A DNA stretch of 64,000 nt from Metabacillus sp. B2-18. Lineage in GTDB: Bacteria > Bacillota > Bacilli > Bacillales > Bacillaceae. The translations under genes and the position numbers were made by a program. Below, in pieces: positions 8,601-17,867 of the stretch. The notes below the pieces were generated by a model. The model ran no database searches. It was given only the letters and a program-made list of their open reading frames with translations, and was not told the DNA's origin. Where the stretch lies: contig NZ_CP088245.1 in NCBI RefSeq assembly GCF_021117275.1, positions 1,277,501 through 1,341,500 of the forward strand. The letters run 5' to 3'. Each line of letters opens with the position of its first letter. Position 1 is the first letter of the stretch.

Positions 8601-9104
8601 GTGGTTTCGATAAAACAACTCAATAATGTTAGTCATTCTAATTTTATTGATATGTTAAAGGATATCTTTGAACATTCTCCTTGGATTCCTGAACGAACAT
8701 GGGATTGTAGGCCTTTTTCTACAGTAGAAGACTTACATGGAAAAATGATTGGTAGAGTAAATGAAGCATCTGATGAAGAAAAGCTCCGGTTGATCCATGC
8801 GCATCCTAATTTAGGGACACGACTTGCGATGAGTAATTCTTCAGTGCAAGAACAGACTAACGCTGGGTTAAGTGAGCTCACAGCAGAAGAATATGAACAT
8901 TTTTCTTTGTTAAACAAGCGGTACATGGAGAAGTTTGGATTTCCGTTTATTATGGCGGTAAAAGGACGAACTAAAGATGAAATATATTCCTTTATGGAAA
9001 AAAGAATATCACATGGGGAGAAGGGTGAGTTTGAAACAGCATTATTAGAAATAGAAAAAATAGCTCTTTTTCGTTTACGTGAATTAATTCAAAATGAGGA
9101 GTGA
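8601..9104 (+). CDS. 2-oxo-4-hydroxy-4-carboxy-5-ureidoimidazoline (OHCU) decarboxylase
   Basis: Catalyses the third step of urate breakdown, OHCU to S-allantoin plus CO2. 167 aa, a complete single-domain UraD protein. It carries the family motif LIHAHPNLGTR near residue 53, with the conserved His-Pro, and KRYMEKFGFPFIMAVKGR near residue 103. GTG 8601 follows a strong AAGGAGGTGA at 8585-8594. In Bacillus subtilis this domain is fused to uricase in PucL; here it is a separate gene, with uricase starting five bases after its stop. Confidence 0.92.
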   Translation: MVSIKQLNNVSHSNFIDMLKDIFEHSPWIPERTWDCRPFSTVEDLHGKMIGRVNEASDEEKLRLIHAHPNLGTRLAMSNSSVQEQTNAGLSELTAEEYEHFSLLNKRYMEKFGFPFIMAVKGRTKDEIYSFMEKRISHGEKGEFETALLEIEKIALFRLRELIQNEE

Positions 9105-9108
9105 TTCT

Positions 9109-10083
9109 ATGGGGAAAGAACGTTATGTATCGTATGGAAAAGGTGATGTATTTGCATATCGTACATTTTTGAAGCCGTTGAATGGAGTGAAACAAATTCC
9201 AGAGTCTAATTTTACAGAAAGGAGCAATATTGTTTTTGGGGTAAATGTAAAAGTGGAGGTTGGTGGTGAAAAACTGCTTCCTTCATTTACAGAAGGAGAT
9301 AATAGTCTTGTGGTTGCGACAGATTCTATGAAAAATTTTGTTCAAAGGCACTTGGGTAGCTATGAGGGTTCCACCATTGAAGGATTTATTCAATATGTTG
9401 GCGAAGAGTTTTTAAAGAAATATGAACATATTGATACGATTAAATTAATTGGGGAAGAAGTTCCGTTTGAACCATCAACTAGACTTTCAGCTAGTGGTCT
9501 AGTTGAAAGTGATTTAGTGTTTAAGCATTCCCGGAATGAAAAGGTTGTTGCTCAAATTGAAATGATTCGAACTCAGAATGGGATTGAAGTTGTTGGACAG
9601 AATAGTGGAATTTTAGATTTGCAGTTAATTAAAGTGCGAGGTAATTCATTTGTTGGATTTATCAGGGATGAGTATACAACATTACCGGAGGATAGCAATC
9701 GACCGCTATTTATCTATTTAAATATCGGGTGGGAATATGAGGAATTACAAGATTCTACAGGAGTCGTGCCAAGCCTTTATGTTTGTGCAGAACAGATAAA
9801 AGATATTGTGACATCTGTTTTCCATGAACTTGAAACACCGTCTATTCAATACTTGATCTTTTTAATTGGTTGTCGAGTGCTGGAAAGATTCCCGCAATTA
9901 ATAGAAGTTCATTTTCAATCGCAAAACCATACTTGGGATTCAGTGGTGGAAGATATTCCAAATTCAGAAGGGAAAGTTTATACAGAACCACGCCCTCCTT
10001 ACGGCTTCCAACAATTTTCAGTTACAAAAGAAGATCTTCAACAAAATAAAGAATATGCCGATACAAACAATCTTTCTAAATAA
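9109..10083 (+). CDS. Uricase (urate oxidase)
   Basis: Cofactor-free oxidase converting urate, O2 and water to 5-hydroxyisourate and H2O2. About 324 aa with the tandem T-fold. Visible landmarks: YGKGDVFAYRTFLKPL near the N-terminus, SLVVATDSMKNF around residue 62 carrying the active-site Thr, and FHELETPSIQYLIFLIG in the second half. The C-terminus contains PRPPYGFQQFSVT. ATG 9109 is preferred over an in-frame ATG 15 bases upstream because GAGGAG at 9096-9101 precedes it at the right distance. It corresponds to the C-terminal half of B. subtilis PucL, here split off. Confidence 0.95.
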   Translation: MGKERYVSYGKGDVFAYRTFLKPLNGVKQIPESNFTERSNIVFGVNVKVEVGGEKLLPSFTEGDNSLVVATDSMKNFVQRHLGSYEGSTIEGFIQYVGEEFLKKYEHIDTIKLIGEEVPFEPSTRLSASGLVESDLVFKHSRNEKVVAQIEMIRTQNGIEVVGQNSGILDLQLIKVRGNSFVGFIRDEYTTLPEDSNRPLFIYLNIGWEYEELQDSTGVVPSLYVCAEQIKDIVTSVFHELETPSIQYLIFLIGCRVLERFPQLIEVHFQSQNHTWDSVVEDIPNSEGKVYTEPRPPYGFQQFSVTKEDLQQNKEYADTNNLSK

Positions 10084-10095
10084 GGATTTGATAGA

Positions 10096-10449
10096 ATGGT
10101 AGGATTGACAACACATATATTGGATTTAACACATGGTACACCGGCTGCGGGTGTGGACATTCAATTAATTAGGATCGTTGATTCAACACACACTTTACTA
10201 AAAACATCTATAACAAATGAAGATGGTCGCTTAAATGAACCGCTTTTATCTTGTGAAGAAATGGTAGTAGGTGAATATGAGTTACTATTTTTTATTGGAG
10301 ACTATTTTAGGGGTATGGAAGCTACGTTATCAGAACCTGCATTTTTAAATAAAATATCCGTACGGTTTGGAATATCAGATGCTGATTCGCATTATCATGT
10401 GCCGTTGCTCGTATCTCCTTGGGGATATCAAGTTTACAGAGGAAGTTAA
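10096..10449 (+). CDS. pucM: 5-hydroxyisourate hydrolase (transthyretin-like)
   Basis: Hydrolyses 5-hydroxyisourate, the uricase product, to OHCU. 117 aa, the normal length. It has the transthyretin-like signature LTTHILDLTHGTPAAGV at the start, with the catalytic His, and ends with the diagnostic YRGS tetrapeptide. It starts 12 bases after uricase, so permease, decarboxylase, uricase and this gene form one operon covering urate to allantoin. Confidence 0.96.
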   Translation: MVGLTTHILDLTHGTPAAGVDIQLIRIVDSTHTLLKTSITNEDGRLNEPLLSCEEMVVGEYELLFFIGDYFRGMEATLSEPAFLNKISVRFGISDADSHYHVPLLVSPWGYQVYRGS

Positions 10450-10462
10450 TCGCAAAAATATT

Positions 10463-10500
10463 TTGGGGTGAAGTCTAATGATTTCGCCCTCTTTCATATA
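10463..10500 (+). terminator. Possible weak terminator after pucM
   Basis: GGGGTGAA and TTCGCCC can pair across an 11-base loop with one G-U pair, followed by a short T-rich stretch. It would separate the urate operon from the downstream sensor kinase. Confidence 0.4.
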
Positions 10501-10663
10501 TTTAATGTTTGTTTAATTGTTTTAAAAGCTATGTATGAGCAGTTCTATCTTACAAATTTTTTTTATAAGAAATGTTATTGAAATTAAAGGTGAATTTCCA
10601 TTTATTGTTGAAAGTATCAATAGTTGAAATTTAAAATTAATTTCTACCGAAGAAGGTGTGATT

Positions 10664-12208
10664 TTGAATAATGTAAATGTTCATAACGATGAGGAAATAG
10701 ATCATTTTAGGAAAGAAAATGAACAATTAAAGTTGGAAATTGAGTATTTAACGCATGAGCTAAATGCCTCTAAGGAAAGTAGAGCTCGAGAATCAGATAA
10801 AAGTGATATAAGATTCAAACGGTTATTTAATCATCTTACTGATGCTGTTTACTATTTTAAGATTTATGACGATGGAAGTGCGGGTAATTTTATTGAAGTG
10901 AATGAAACTGCTTGTCAACGATTAGGGTACACCCGGGAAGAAATGCTTGCTTTATCACCAAAGGATATTGATGGGCTTGAGACAGGGGAAATGAAGCCGA
11001 TTATTAAAGATGTATACGATAACGACTCAATTATTTTTGAAACCGTTCATGTTTGTAAAAATGGGGGTAGAATTCCTGTTGAAATTAAGACTCATAGGTT
11101 TGTGGTAGAGGGGGAGATGTATCTACTTTCAGTTTGTCGTGATATTACTGAAAGAAAAAATTCAGAAAGAGAGATTCGAGAGGCTAAGGAACAGTTTGAA
11201 AATATCGTGGAATCTTCTACTAACGGAATTACAATCCTGCAAGATGGAAAATGGGTATTTGTGAATAAGGCGGCCCTAACTCTTTTTGATGCTAAAACGA
11301 AGGAAGAGCTACTAGGGAGAAGTATTTATGATATGTTGCACCCGGAGTTTCATATGGAATGTAAGGAGATTGTAAAGAAAGGTGGAATTCACCCTAGGCT
11401 TTATCGTGTTTGGACTACTCTACGCGGGAAAGAAGTACATACGGAAGTGGTATCAATTCCTACTACCTTTCAGGGGAAAGATGCCAATGAGTTAATCATT
11501 CAAGATATAACGGAACAGAAAAAATCAGACTCAATGATGATTCAGGCAGAAAAAATGAATGTGGTAGGGCAACTAGCAGCTGGAATTGCGCATGAAATAA
11601 GAAATCCTTTAACTGCTTTAAAAGGTTTTGTTCAATTATTTCGCTCAGGAACGATACCGAATGAAATGTTTTTAAATATTATGGAGGCTGAGTTGGAACG
11701 GATAGATGTTATCTCGAGTGAGTTTCTAACGCTAGCTCAACCCGCAAATAGTGATTTTGCTACTGTTGATATTAGAGATTTAGTGAGTAATGTTATCGAT
11801 TTATTGGATACGGAAGCTTTCAAAAAATCAATATCTTTTGTTGTTGAAAATAACGCTATAGCAACAGCTGTTAATGGAATTGGTTCACAACTAAAGCAAG
11901 TGTTCATTAATTTGATTAAAAACGCAATTGAAGTGATGCAAAACGAGGGGACTATAACCATTACATTTAAAAATCATGAAGGATTTATTCTTATCTCTGT
12001 ACATGATGAAGGTGTAGGGATGAGTGAAGAGCAGCTGAAGCGGTTGGGAGAACCATTTTACACAACAAAACAAAATGGTACAGGACTAGGCCTTATGGTT
12101 ACTTATCGAATTATTAATCAGCATAATGGGGTAGTGGATGTTGAGAGTAAAGTTAACGCAGGGACAACTTTTACAGTGAAATTACCGCTGATTGCTAAGG
12201 TAGAGTGA
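10664..12208 (+). CDS. Soluble PAS-PAS sensor histidine kinase (sporulation-kinase-like)
   Basis: About 514 aa without membrane helices. A short N-terminal coiled coil is followed by PAS domain 1 (about 48-170, with FIEVNETACQRLGYTREEM), PAS domain 2 (about 175-290), a HisKA domain with GIAHEIRNPLTALKGF (His310) and a HATPase domain (NAIEVMQ N-box, DEGVGM, GTGLGLMV). The HisKA sequence is of the type found in Bacillus phosphorelay kinases that feed Spo0F. No response regulator lies nearby. The best start is TTG 10664, since GAAGGTG at 10652-10658 is too close to GTG 10658. It lies between pucM and pucR; whether it senses purine or redox status is unknown. Confidence 0.85.
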   Translation: MNNVNVHNDEEIDHFRKENEQLKLEIEYLTHELNASKESRARESDKSDIRFKRLFNHLTDAVYYFKIYDDGSAGNFIEVNETACQRLGYTREEMLALSPKDIDGLETGEMKPIIKDVYDNDSIIFETVHVCKNGGRIPVEIKTHRFVVEGEMYLLSVCRDITERKNSEREIREAKEQFENIVESSTNGITILQDGKWVFVNKAALTLFDAKTKEELLGRSIYDMLHPEFHMECKEIVKKGGIHPRLYRVWTTLRGKEVHTEVVSIPTTFQGKDANELIIQDITEQKKSDSMMIQAEKMNVVGQLAAGIAHEIRNPLTALKGFVQLFRSGTIPNEMFLNIMEAELERIDVISSEFLTLAQPANSDFATVDIRDLVSNVIDLLDTEAFKKSISFVVENNAIATAVNGIGSQLKQVFINLIKNAIEVMQNEGTITITFKNHEGFILISVHDEGVGMSEEQLKRLGEPFYTTKQNGTGLGLMVTYRIINQHNGVVDVESKVNAGTTFTVKLPLIAKVE

Positions 12209-12266
12209 GCTCTCAAGTTTATTGATTGTAAATATAGTGTGAGGTGTTTTAAACAAACTGAGAGCT
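12208..12266. terminator. Possible hairpin between convergent kinase and pucR
   Basis: AGCTCTCAAGTTT and AAACTGAGAGCT can pair with one bulged base across a 34-base loop, overlapping the kinase stop codon. There is no clear T run, so termination is uncertain. Confidence 0.35.
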
Positions 12267-12298
12267 TGGAATGGGACACCAGGCTCCTTAATTATTTT

Positions 12299-13924
12299 TT
12301 AATTCTTAGTTGTACCGTAAATTAGTGCTTTGATTCTAAAAGCAAGGCGGAGACGTAACGTTTCGTCGGGTTCTTTTAAGCTTCTTCCGATCATTTCCTC
12401 GCATTTTTCCAACCGATAAATAACAGTATTTCGATGAACATATAGTTTTTTTGCAGTTTCTGATAACTGGCAATGTGTTTCTAGATAAACAGATAAAGTA
12501 TGGAGCAGGACTTGATGATCCTTTTTAGTATCGTTGGCAAAAGCTTGGAATGTATCGTCATAAAACTTTTTTAAATAATCATAAGGAACCATTCGTAAAA
12601 TTTCCGGTACTTCCTTTGGTTGATAAATCTCAATAAATTGCTTTTTACCTGACATCCTTCCGAAATATAGAGCCTCTGTTGCTTCTTTGTATGACACGGT
12701 AACATGTGTAAGTTCTTCAGCGTACATGCTTATTCCAAATGAAAGATTTTCTTTAAAATGAATTCCTATTCTCATTTGTAGTTTTTCTAATAACTGAACA
12801 AATGAATCTTCATTTTCCTTTCTTGCACCATTTAATTCTAACAAAAAAATGTAAAATTGTTCGTTAGAAAAGAGATGGATTTTTTCCTCGAAGTTTTGTA
12901 GCTCATACTCAATTGTATCGTAAATTAATTCCTTTTCTGACTGAAACTGCAGATAAGATTTGTCTTTGTCATCATCATCTATTTGTCCGACAGCACATAA
13001 ATATCGTTGATCCTCTATTAGTCCGAATTCTTTTCCACGACTAATGATCTCTTCTTGTGTTGAAAATGCATCATTAATGAAATTGGAAAAAAATTCATCT
13101 TGTAGGCGCCTTGTCATTTGCTTTAAAGCATGTTCTTTCATTAATTCAAATGAAATAACGTTTGTTGCTTGTTCAATCGTTAAGATAGTGGAACGATCTG
13201 TGGGTGGGATGTTACCTAAAACACAAAGATAGTTGGACTGCCTATGCGTGTAAACTGGAAAAATCGTCACTGTGTCTTTGTTGTTATTTAATAGTGAAAA
13301 AGCTGTATATGATGCTTTTGAAAGGTGAAACAGATATTCATTTGCGATTGTATCTAAATACAAATAAATATTTGTTTGCCAATTTAGTTTTGTAAGTGGA
13401 AGTAAATGATCATTTACTAAAAATACAGGTGAATCAATAAGGCTGGATAAGTTATCTAAAATTTTATGAATACCCTGTCCATTCATAATTTGATTTGTAA
13501 ATTGTTGGTGAGCATCCATAGCATGATGAAGTTCATTTGTTCGAATTTCTAGAATATGACTAAGTGATTTGTTAACAATATCTCCAAGTGATGTATCAAC
13601 AGGAAGCTCTAGCAGTGGAATATTAAGCTTGTTAGCGAGAGTGATCACATCTCTAGGAATCTCCTGTAAAAAACGCTTCGTTTTAATCCCTAATCCTGCA
13701 CATCCTTGCTTCTCCATTTCTTTAATAAGCTGAAGCAATGCCTGAAGGTCATCTTTAAAATGAAAGGCTGTTGTAACAAGAAGTTCGTCTTTTTTTAAAA
13801 AGTGAATAATGTCAGGTGCATCCATCATATTAACTGTGTTCACTTCACGATCAGTTCCTTGCTGCCCACCCAGTAATTTTGCTCCGTGAAAAACAGAAAG
13901 ATTCAGTAAATCAATTAATCTCAT
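12299..13924 (-). CDS. pucR: PucR-family transcriptional regulator of purine catabolism
   Basis: 541 aa. The N-terminal PucR domain (about residues 5-125) includes VNMMDAPDIIHFLKKDELLVTTAF and KQGCAGLGIKTKRFL. A middle GGDEF-like region follows, and the C-terminal helix-turn-helix (about 475-535) reads LSETAKKLYVHRNTVIYRLEK. In Bacillus, PucR activates the puc genes under nitrogen limitation and when a ureide inducer is present. It is transcribed divergently from the allantoate amidohydrolase gene and convergently to the kinase gene, an expected position for a local regulator. A near match to the PucR box lies in the divergent promoter region at 13952. Confidence 0.92.
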   Translation of the reverse strand: MRLIDLLNLSVFHGAKLLGGQQGTDREVNTVNMMDAPDIIHFLKKDELLVTTAFHFKDDLQALLQLIKEMEKQGCAGLGIKTKRFLQEIPRDVITLANKLNIPLLELPVDTSLGDIVNKSLSHILEIRTNELHHAMDAHQQFTNQIMNGQGIHKILDNLSSLIDSPVFLVNDHLLPLTKLNWQTNIYLYLDTIANEYLFHLSKASYTAFSLLNNNKDTVTIFPVYTHRQSNYLCVLGNIPPTDRSTILTIEQATNVISFELMKEHALKQMTRRLQDEFFSNFINDAFSTQEEIISRGKEFGLIEDQRYLCAVGQIDDDDKDKSYLQFQSEKELIYDTIEYELQNFEEKIHLFSNEQFYIFLLELNGARKENEDSFVQLLEKLQMRIGIHFKENLSFGISMYAEELTHVTVSYKEATEALYFGRMSGKKQFIEIYQPKEVPEILRMVPYDYLKKFYDDTFQAFANDTKKDHQVLLHTLSVYLETHCQLSETAKKLYVHRNTVIYRLEKCEEMIGRSLKEPDETLRLRLAFRIKALIYGTTKN

Positions 13925-13951
13925 AAATGGTCATCCTTTTTGTTAGGTAAT

Positions 13952-13964
13952 TTCCTTAGGTTAA
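13952..13964 (+). promoter_or_regulatory. Candidate PucR binding site between pucR and pucF
   Basis: TTCCTTAGGTTAA matches 11 of 13 positions of the PucR box I recall from B. subtilis (WWWCNTTGGTTAA). It sits in the divergent intergenic region, where such a site is expected. Based on eye matching only. Confidence 0.4.
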
Positions 13965-14124
13965 AAGATTTGAAGTTTATTTGTATAAAATAAACAAAGA
14001 AATCAATAGATGTTCTACATATATGTGAATGATTTTTATTCATGTCTATTTTAAAATTAGATTATATTACTTTTCGTGTCAATAAATATAACATCATTAT
14101 AAGAAATAGATTAGGGGGAATGGA

Positions 14125-15372
14125 TTGGTTATGGAAGAGAAAGAATCATCTGCCTTATTTATAGAAATTGAACAGATGGTTGAGTGGCTGGCTCAATTCG
14201 GAAGAAGTCAGAGTGGTGGTGTGACAAGATTATTATATACAGATGCTTGGCAGGAGGCTCAATATGCACTTAAAAAGAAAATGGAGCAGCTTGGCCTAAT
14301 AACAAATTTTGACGATGTTGGTAATTTATTTGGAAGATTAAAAGGAACCCAAGAAGATGCTGCTACAATTTTAACAGGATCACATATTGATACGGTTAGA
14401 GATGGTGGGAAATATGATGGTGCATATGGAATCATTGCAGCTGTAATAGCTGTTCAGCTTTTGCGGGAACAGTATGGAACTCCTAAGAAAAATATAGAGG
14501 TTGTCTCTTTGTGCGAAGAAGAGGGAAGTCGCTTTCCGATGACTTATTGGGGATCGGGTAATATAACTGGCGTTAAATCTTTTGATGATATAAGGGATAT
14601 AAAAGATTCAGAGGAAATTCAGTTTGAAGAGGCGATGAATAAGGCTGGCTTTGGACGAGGTAAATATTTGAGGCCGAATCGTAAAGATCTTGAATGTTTT
14701 TTAGAACTTCATATCGAACAAGGAATTGTATTAGAGAAGGAAGAGAAGGCGGTTGGTCTAGTAAGTCATATTGTTGGTCAACGAAGATACAATGTTACTG
14801 TTTTTGGCGAAAGTAATCATGCTGGAACAACTCCGATGATGTGGCGTAAAGATGCAATGTATGCAGCAGCTGAACTTATTCAAGCGCTTATAGGTCGTGG
14901 AAAAGAAACTGCGCCTGACTTAGTAGTGACGGTTGGACAAATAAGTATAAAACCAAACATAGCAAATGTTATACCGAAGGAAGTCACATTTAGTGTTGAT
15001 ATTCGGCATAGTGAAGAGTGTGTTTTAGATCAGTTTTGTGATGAAGTCTTTCAAGAGCTTGAACTAATTGCGATCAAACATCAAACAAAGCTTACTATTC
15101 ATAATTGGATGAATGAAAAGCCGGTCAAGATGAGTGAAAAACTAAATCATTTATCTGAGAAGATTTTAGAAGAAGAACAAATTCCTTATAAGTGGATGAC
15201 AAGTGGTGCCGGTCATGATTCTCAAATTTTCGGTTCATTTTGTCCGACTTCATTATTATTTGTTCCGAGTCAGAATGGAATCAGTCATTCTCCGTTGGAA
15301 TTTTCGAAAACTGGGGATTTGGAAATAGGTATAAAAGTATTAATGAAAATATTATATGAATTAGCGTATTAA
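14125..15372 (+). CDS. pucF: Allantoate amidohydrolase (M20 family)
   Basis: Binuclear-metal hydrolase converting allantoate to S-ureidoglycine, NH3 and CO2. About 415 aa. The metal and catalytic motifs of the M20/AllC family are present: TGSHIDTVRDGGKYDGAYG near residue 88 (His and Asp), LCEEEGSRFP near 130 (Glu pair), ELHIEQG near 194 (His) and GAGHDSQIF near 357. A dimerisation domain lies between about 205 and 320. The start is TTG 14125 or ATG 14131; AGGGGG at 14113-14118 fits the TTG slightly better. It begins a run of tightly spaced puc genes. N-carbamoyl-amino-acid hydrolases are similar, but the context supports allantoate. Confidence 0.88.
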   Translation: MVMEEKESSALFIEIEQMVEWLAQFGRSQSGGVTRLLYTDAWQEAQYALKKKMEQLGLITNFDDVGNLFGRLKGTQEDAATILTGSHIDTVRDGGKYDGAYGIIAAVIAVQLLREQYGTPKKNIEVVSLCEEEGSRFPMTYWGSGNITGVKSFDDIRDIKDSEEIQFEEAMNKAGFGRGKYLRPNRKDLECFLELHIEQGIVLEKEEKAVGLVSHIVGQRRYNVTVFGESNHAGTTPMMWRKDAMYAAAELIQALIGRGKETAPDLVVTVGQISIKPNIANVIPKEVTFSVDIRHSEECVLDQFCDEVFQELELIAIKHQTKLTIHNWMNEKPVKMSEKLNHLSEKILEEEQIPYKWMTSGAGHDSQIFGSFCPTSLLFVPSQNGISHSPLEFSKTGDLEIGIKVLMKILYELAY

Positions 15373-15384
15373 GGGGGTATCAGA

Positions 15385-16626
15385 ATGAGTGTTTTTCAAG
15401 AGATAAATGCACCATTGCGAACGATTATGACACCGGGACCGGTTGAGGTTGATCCTAGGGTATTACGAGCAATGGGTACACCTATTTTAGGGCAATTTGA
15501 TCCTGTTTTTACTGAAATGATGAATGAAACAATGGAGATGCTTCGTTATATTTTTCAAACGAAAAATCAATGGGCTTTTCCGATAGATGGAACATCCCGT
15601 TCAGGTATTGAGGCTGTTATGTGCAGTGTTATTGAGCCTGGAGATAAAGTATTGATACCGATTTTTGGGAGGTTTGGTCACTTATTAACGGAAATTGCTG
15701 AACGGAATGGAGCGGAAATTCATACGATCAATTGCGAATGGGGAAAAGTTTTTGATCAGCAAGAAGTAATTGATGAAATTAAAAAGGTACAGCCTAAGGT
15801 GTTAGCGATTGTTCATGGTGAAACCTCAACAGGATGTATGCAACCTTTAGATAAAATTGGTCCTGCGTGTCGAGAGCTTGATGTTTTATGTATTGTGGAT
15901 GCAGTGGCTACAATTGCCGGAACAGAAGTAAAAGTAGATGATTGGAAGCTTGATGCAGTGATTGGTGGGACGCAAAAATGCTTGTCTGTTCCTTCAGGAA
16001 TGGCACCGATTACGTACAATGAACGAATAGAAGAAATCTTAGTGAAAAGAAAAAAAGTAGAAAAAGGAATAGCCACAGAAAATGATCATGTAAATGTTGG
16101 TCGACCAATTCGTAGTAACTATTTTGATTTAAGTCAACTTCAAGATTACTGGGGAGCAAGAAGACTTAATCATCATACAGAAGCAACTTCAATGTTATAT
16201 GCCTTACGCGAAGGAGTTCGAATTGTCTTGCAAGAAGGGTTAGTTGAACGGTTTGAGCGACACCAATTACATGAAAAAGCACTTGTTGAAGGAATAAAAG
16301 CAATGGGATTAGAGTTATCCAATGATGTTCCGTGGAAACTTCCGATGGTAACTTGTGTGCGTATACCTGATGGAATTGATGGAGAGGAAGTTCGTTCGAT
16401 GCTTCTTAATCAATTTGGGATTGAGATTGCAAGTTCTTTTGGTCCTCTTCATGGGAAGATTTGGAGAATTGGAACGATGGGATATAGCTGTCGAAAAGAA
16501 AATGTCTTATTTGTTTTATCTGCCCTTGAAGCTGCTCTGATTCGTTTGGGAGCAAACTTGCATGTAGGGAAAGGCTTGCAAGCTACGTTGGATATTTATG
16601 AATCAAAGAATTTAGTAGCTAAATAG
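15385..16626 (+). CDS. pucG: (S)-ureidoglycine-glyoxylate aminotransferase
   Basis: PLP-dependent class V aminotransferase that moves the amino group of ureidoglycine to glyoxylate, giving oxalurate and glycine. 413 aa. Landmarks: the family start TPGPVEVDPRVLRAM; DGTSRSGIEAVM around residue 72; VDAVATIAGTEV near 172; and GGTQKCLSVPSGMAP with the PLP lysine at Lys198. It begins 12 bases after pucF with GGGGG at 15372-15376. Serine-glyoxylate and alanine-glyoxylate aminotransferases are in the same family; the surrounding urate genes decide the call. Confidence 0.92.
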   Translation: MSVFQEINAPLRTIMTPGPVEVDPRVLRAMGTPILGQFDPVFTEMMNETMEMLRYIFQTKNQWAFPIDGTSRSGIEAVMCSVIEPGDKVLIPIFGRFGHLLTEIAERNGAEIHTINCEWGKVFDQQEVIDEIKKVQPKVLAIVHGETSTGCMQPLDKIGPACRELDVLCIVDAVATIAGTEVKVDDWKLDAVIGGTQKCLSVPSGMAPITYNERIEEILVKRKKVEKGIATENDHVNVGRPIRSNYFDLSQLQDYWGARRLNHHTEATSMLYALREGVRIVLQEGLVERFERHQLHEKALVEGIKAMGLELSNDVPWKLPMVTCVRIPDGIDGEEVRSMLLNQFGIEIASSFGPLHGKIWRIGTMGYSCRKENVLFVLSALEAALIRLGANLHVGKGLQATLDIYESKNLVAK

Positions 16627-16691
16627 AATGGGTGGAAAAGATTCTGGAGAAGAACCAGGATCTTTTTGTTAAATCTAAAGGGGGGATCAGT

Positions 16692-17855
16692 GTGAGAGAT
16701 CAATGGAATGCATTTTTTGATGAAAAAATAATATTGGAACCAACGAAAGTTGGAGTGTTAAACGGTTTAACGTTTGCTGTAAAAGATGTTATATCGATAA
16801 AAGGGTACAAAAATGGTGCTGGGAATCCAGGTTGGTTAAAAACTCATAAAGAATCGCAAGAACATGCTCCAGTAGTTGAATGTCTTTTAGAGCAAGGTGC
16901 AAAGCTAGTGGGAACTACTCAAACGGATGAAATAATGTACAGTCTAAATGGTGAAAATTTTCATTATGGTACACCGGTCAATCCGAAGGATCCGAGGCGG
17001 ATTCCAGGGGGTTCCTCAAGTGGCTCAGCTGTTGCAGTTGCAGCTGGTTTAGTTGATTTTGCTTTAGGGACTGATACAGGTGGTTCTGTTCGAATACCTT
17101 CATCTTATTGTGGAATCTATGGCTTTCGCCCAACTCATGGAGCAATATCGGTTGATGGAGTGATTCCGTTGGCGGGAAGCTTTGACACAGTTGGATGGAT
17201 GACAAGAGACCCAGAACTATTATGTAGAGTAGGAGAAGTGCTATTGAAAGCTCCAGGTACAAGTGGTAGTTTTACAGAAATGTTTTTCGCTGAAGATGCA
17301 TGGGAGCTATTAGATGATGAATATAGAAGGGCATTGTTAAAGACTGTTTCTTCAATGAAACTTCCGAAAATAAGAAAATGGGTCAAAATATCGAAAGAAG
17401 GATTATCTGAATGGTCAAGTACTTTCAGAATTTTACAAGGACTTGAGATTTGGAACGAACATGGAGAATGGATCAAAAAAGAAAAGCCAACATTCGGACC
17501 GGGCATTTCTGAAAGGTTCCAATGGACCAGTACGCTTAACGTAAGTGAGAGTCGGCAACAATTTCAGTGCAGGGAGAATATGAAACAATCAATATCTACG
17601 CTCTTAGGAGAAAGTGGAATTATTGTTATTCCGACAGCACCAGGCCCAGCTCCTCTTCTAAATTTGTACGGAGAAAAAGCGGAACAGTATCGAGTGAAAG
17701 CAATGAAACTTTCCTGTATAGCGGGGTTGGCTGGTTTGCCGCAGATTACACTTCCTTTAACAGAAGTGAATGGACTTCCGGTAGGTTTATCGTTTATAGC
17801 AAATCAGTATCAAGATCTTAAGCTTCTTAATTGGGTAAAGAGTATTTCAAGGTAG
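16692..17855 (+). CDS. Amidase-signature hydrolase; candidate oxalurate hydrolase
   Basis: A cytoplasmic amidase-signature enzyme of about 387 aa. The Ser-cisSer-Lys triad is visible: Lys in FAVKDV near residue 33, the Gly/Ser-rich GGSSSGSAVAVAAG near 106-119, and the nucleophile region DTGGSVRIPSSYCGIYGF just after. An in-frame GTG at 16632 has almost no ribosome site, whereas GTG 16692 follows AAAGGGGGG at 16678-16686, so the later start is preferred. It lies 65 bases after pucG, whose product is oxalurate, and hpx-type purine clusters of enterobacteria also carry an AtzE-like amidase. Hydrolysis of oxalurate to oxamate is therefore a reasonable inference, not shown by sequence. Confidence 0.8.
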   Translation: MRDQWNAFFDEKIILEPTKVGVLNGLTFAVKDVISIKGYKNGAGNPGWLKTHKESQEHAPVVECLLEQGAKLVGTTQTDEIMYSLNGENFHYGTPVNPKDPRRIPGGSSSGSAVAVAAGLVDFALGTDTGGSVRIPSSYCGIYGFRPTHGAISVDGVIPLAGSFDTVGWMTRDPELLCRVGEVLLKAPGTSGSFTEMFFAEDAWELLDDEYRRALLKTVSSMKLPKIRKWVKISKEGLSEWSSTFRILQGLEIWNEHGEWIKKEKPTFGPGISERFQWTSTLNVSESRQQFQCRENMKQSISTLLGESGIIVIPTAPGPAPLLNLYGEKAEQYRVKAMKLSCIAGLAGLPQITLPLTEVNGLPVGLSFIANQYQDLKLLNWVKSISR

Positions 17856-17867
17856 GGGGTCTGTTTA

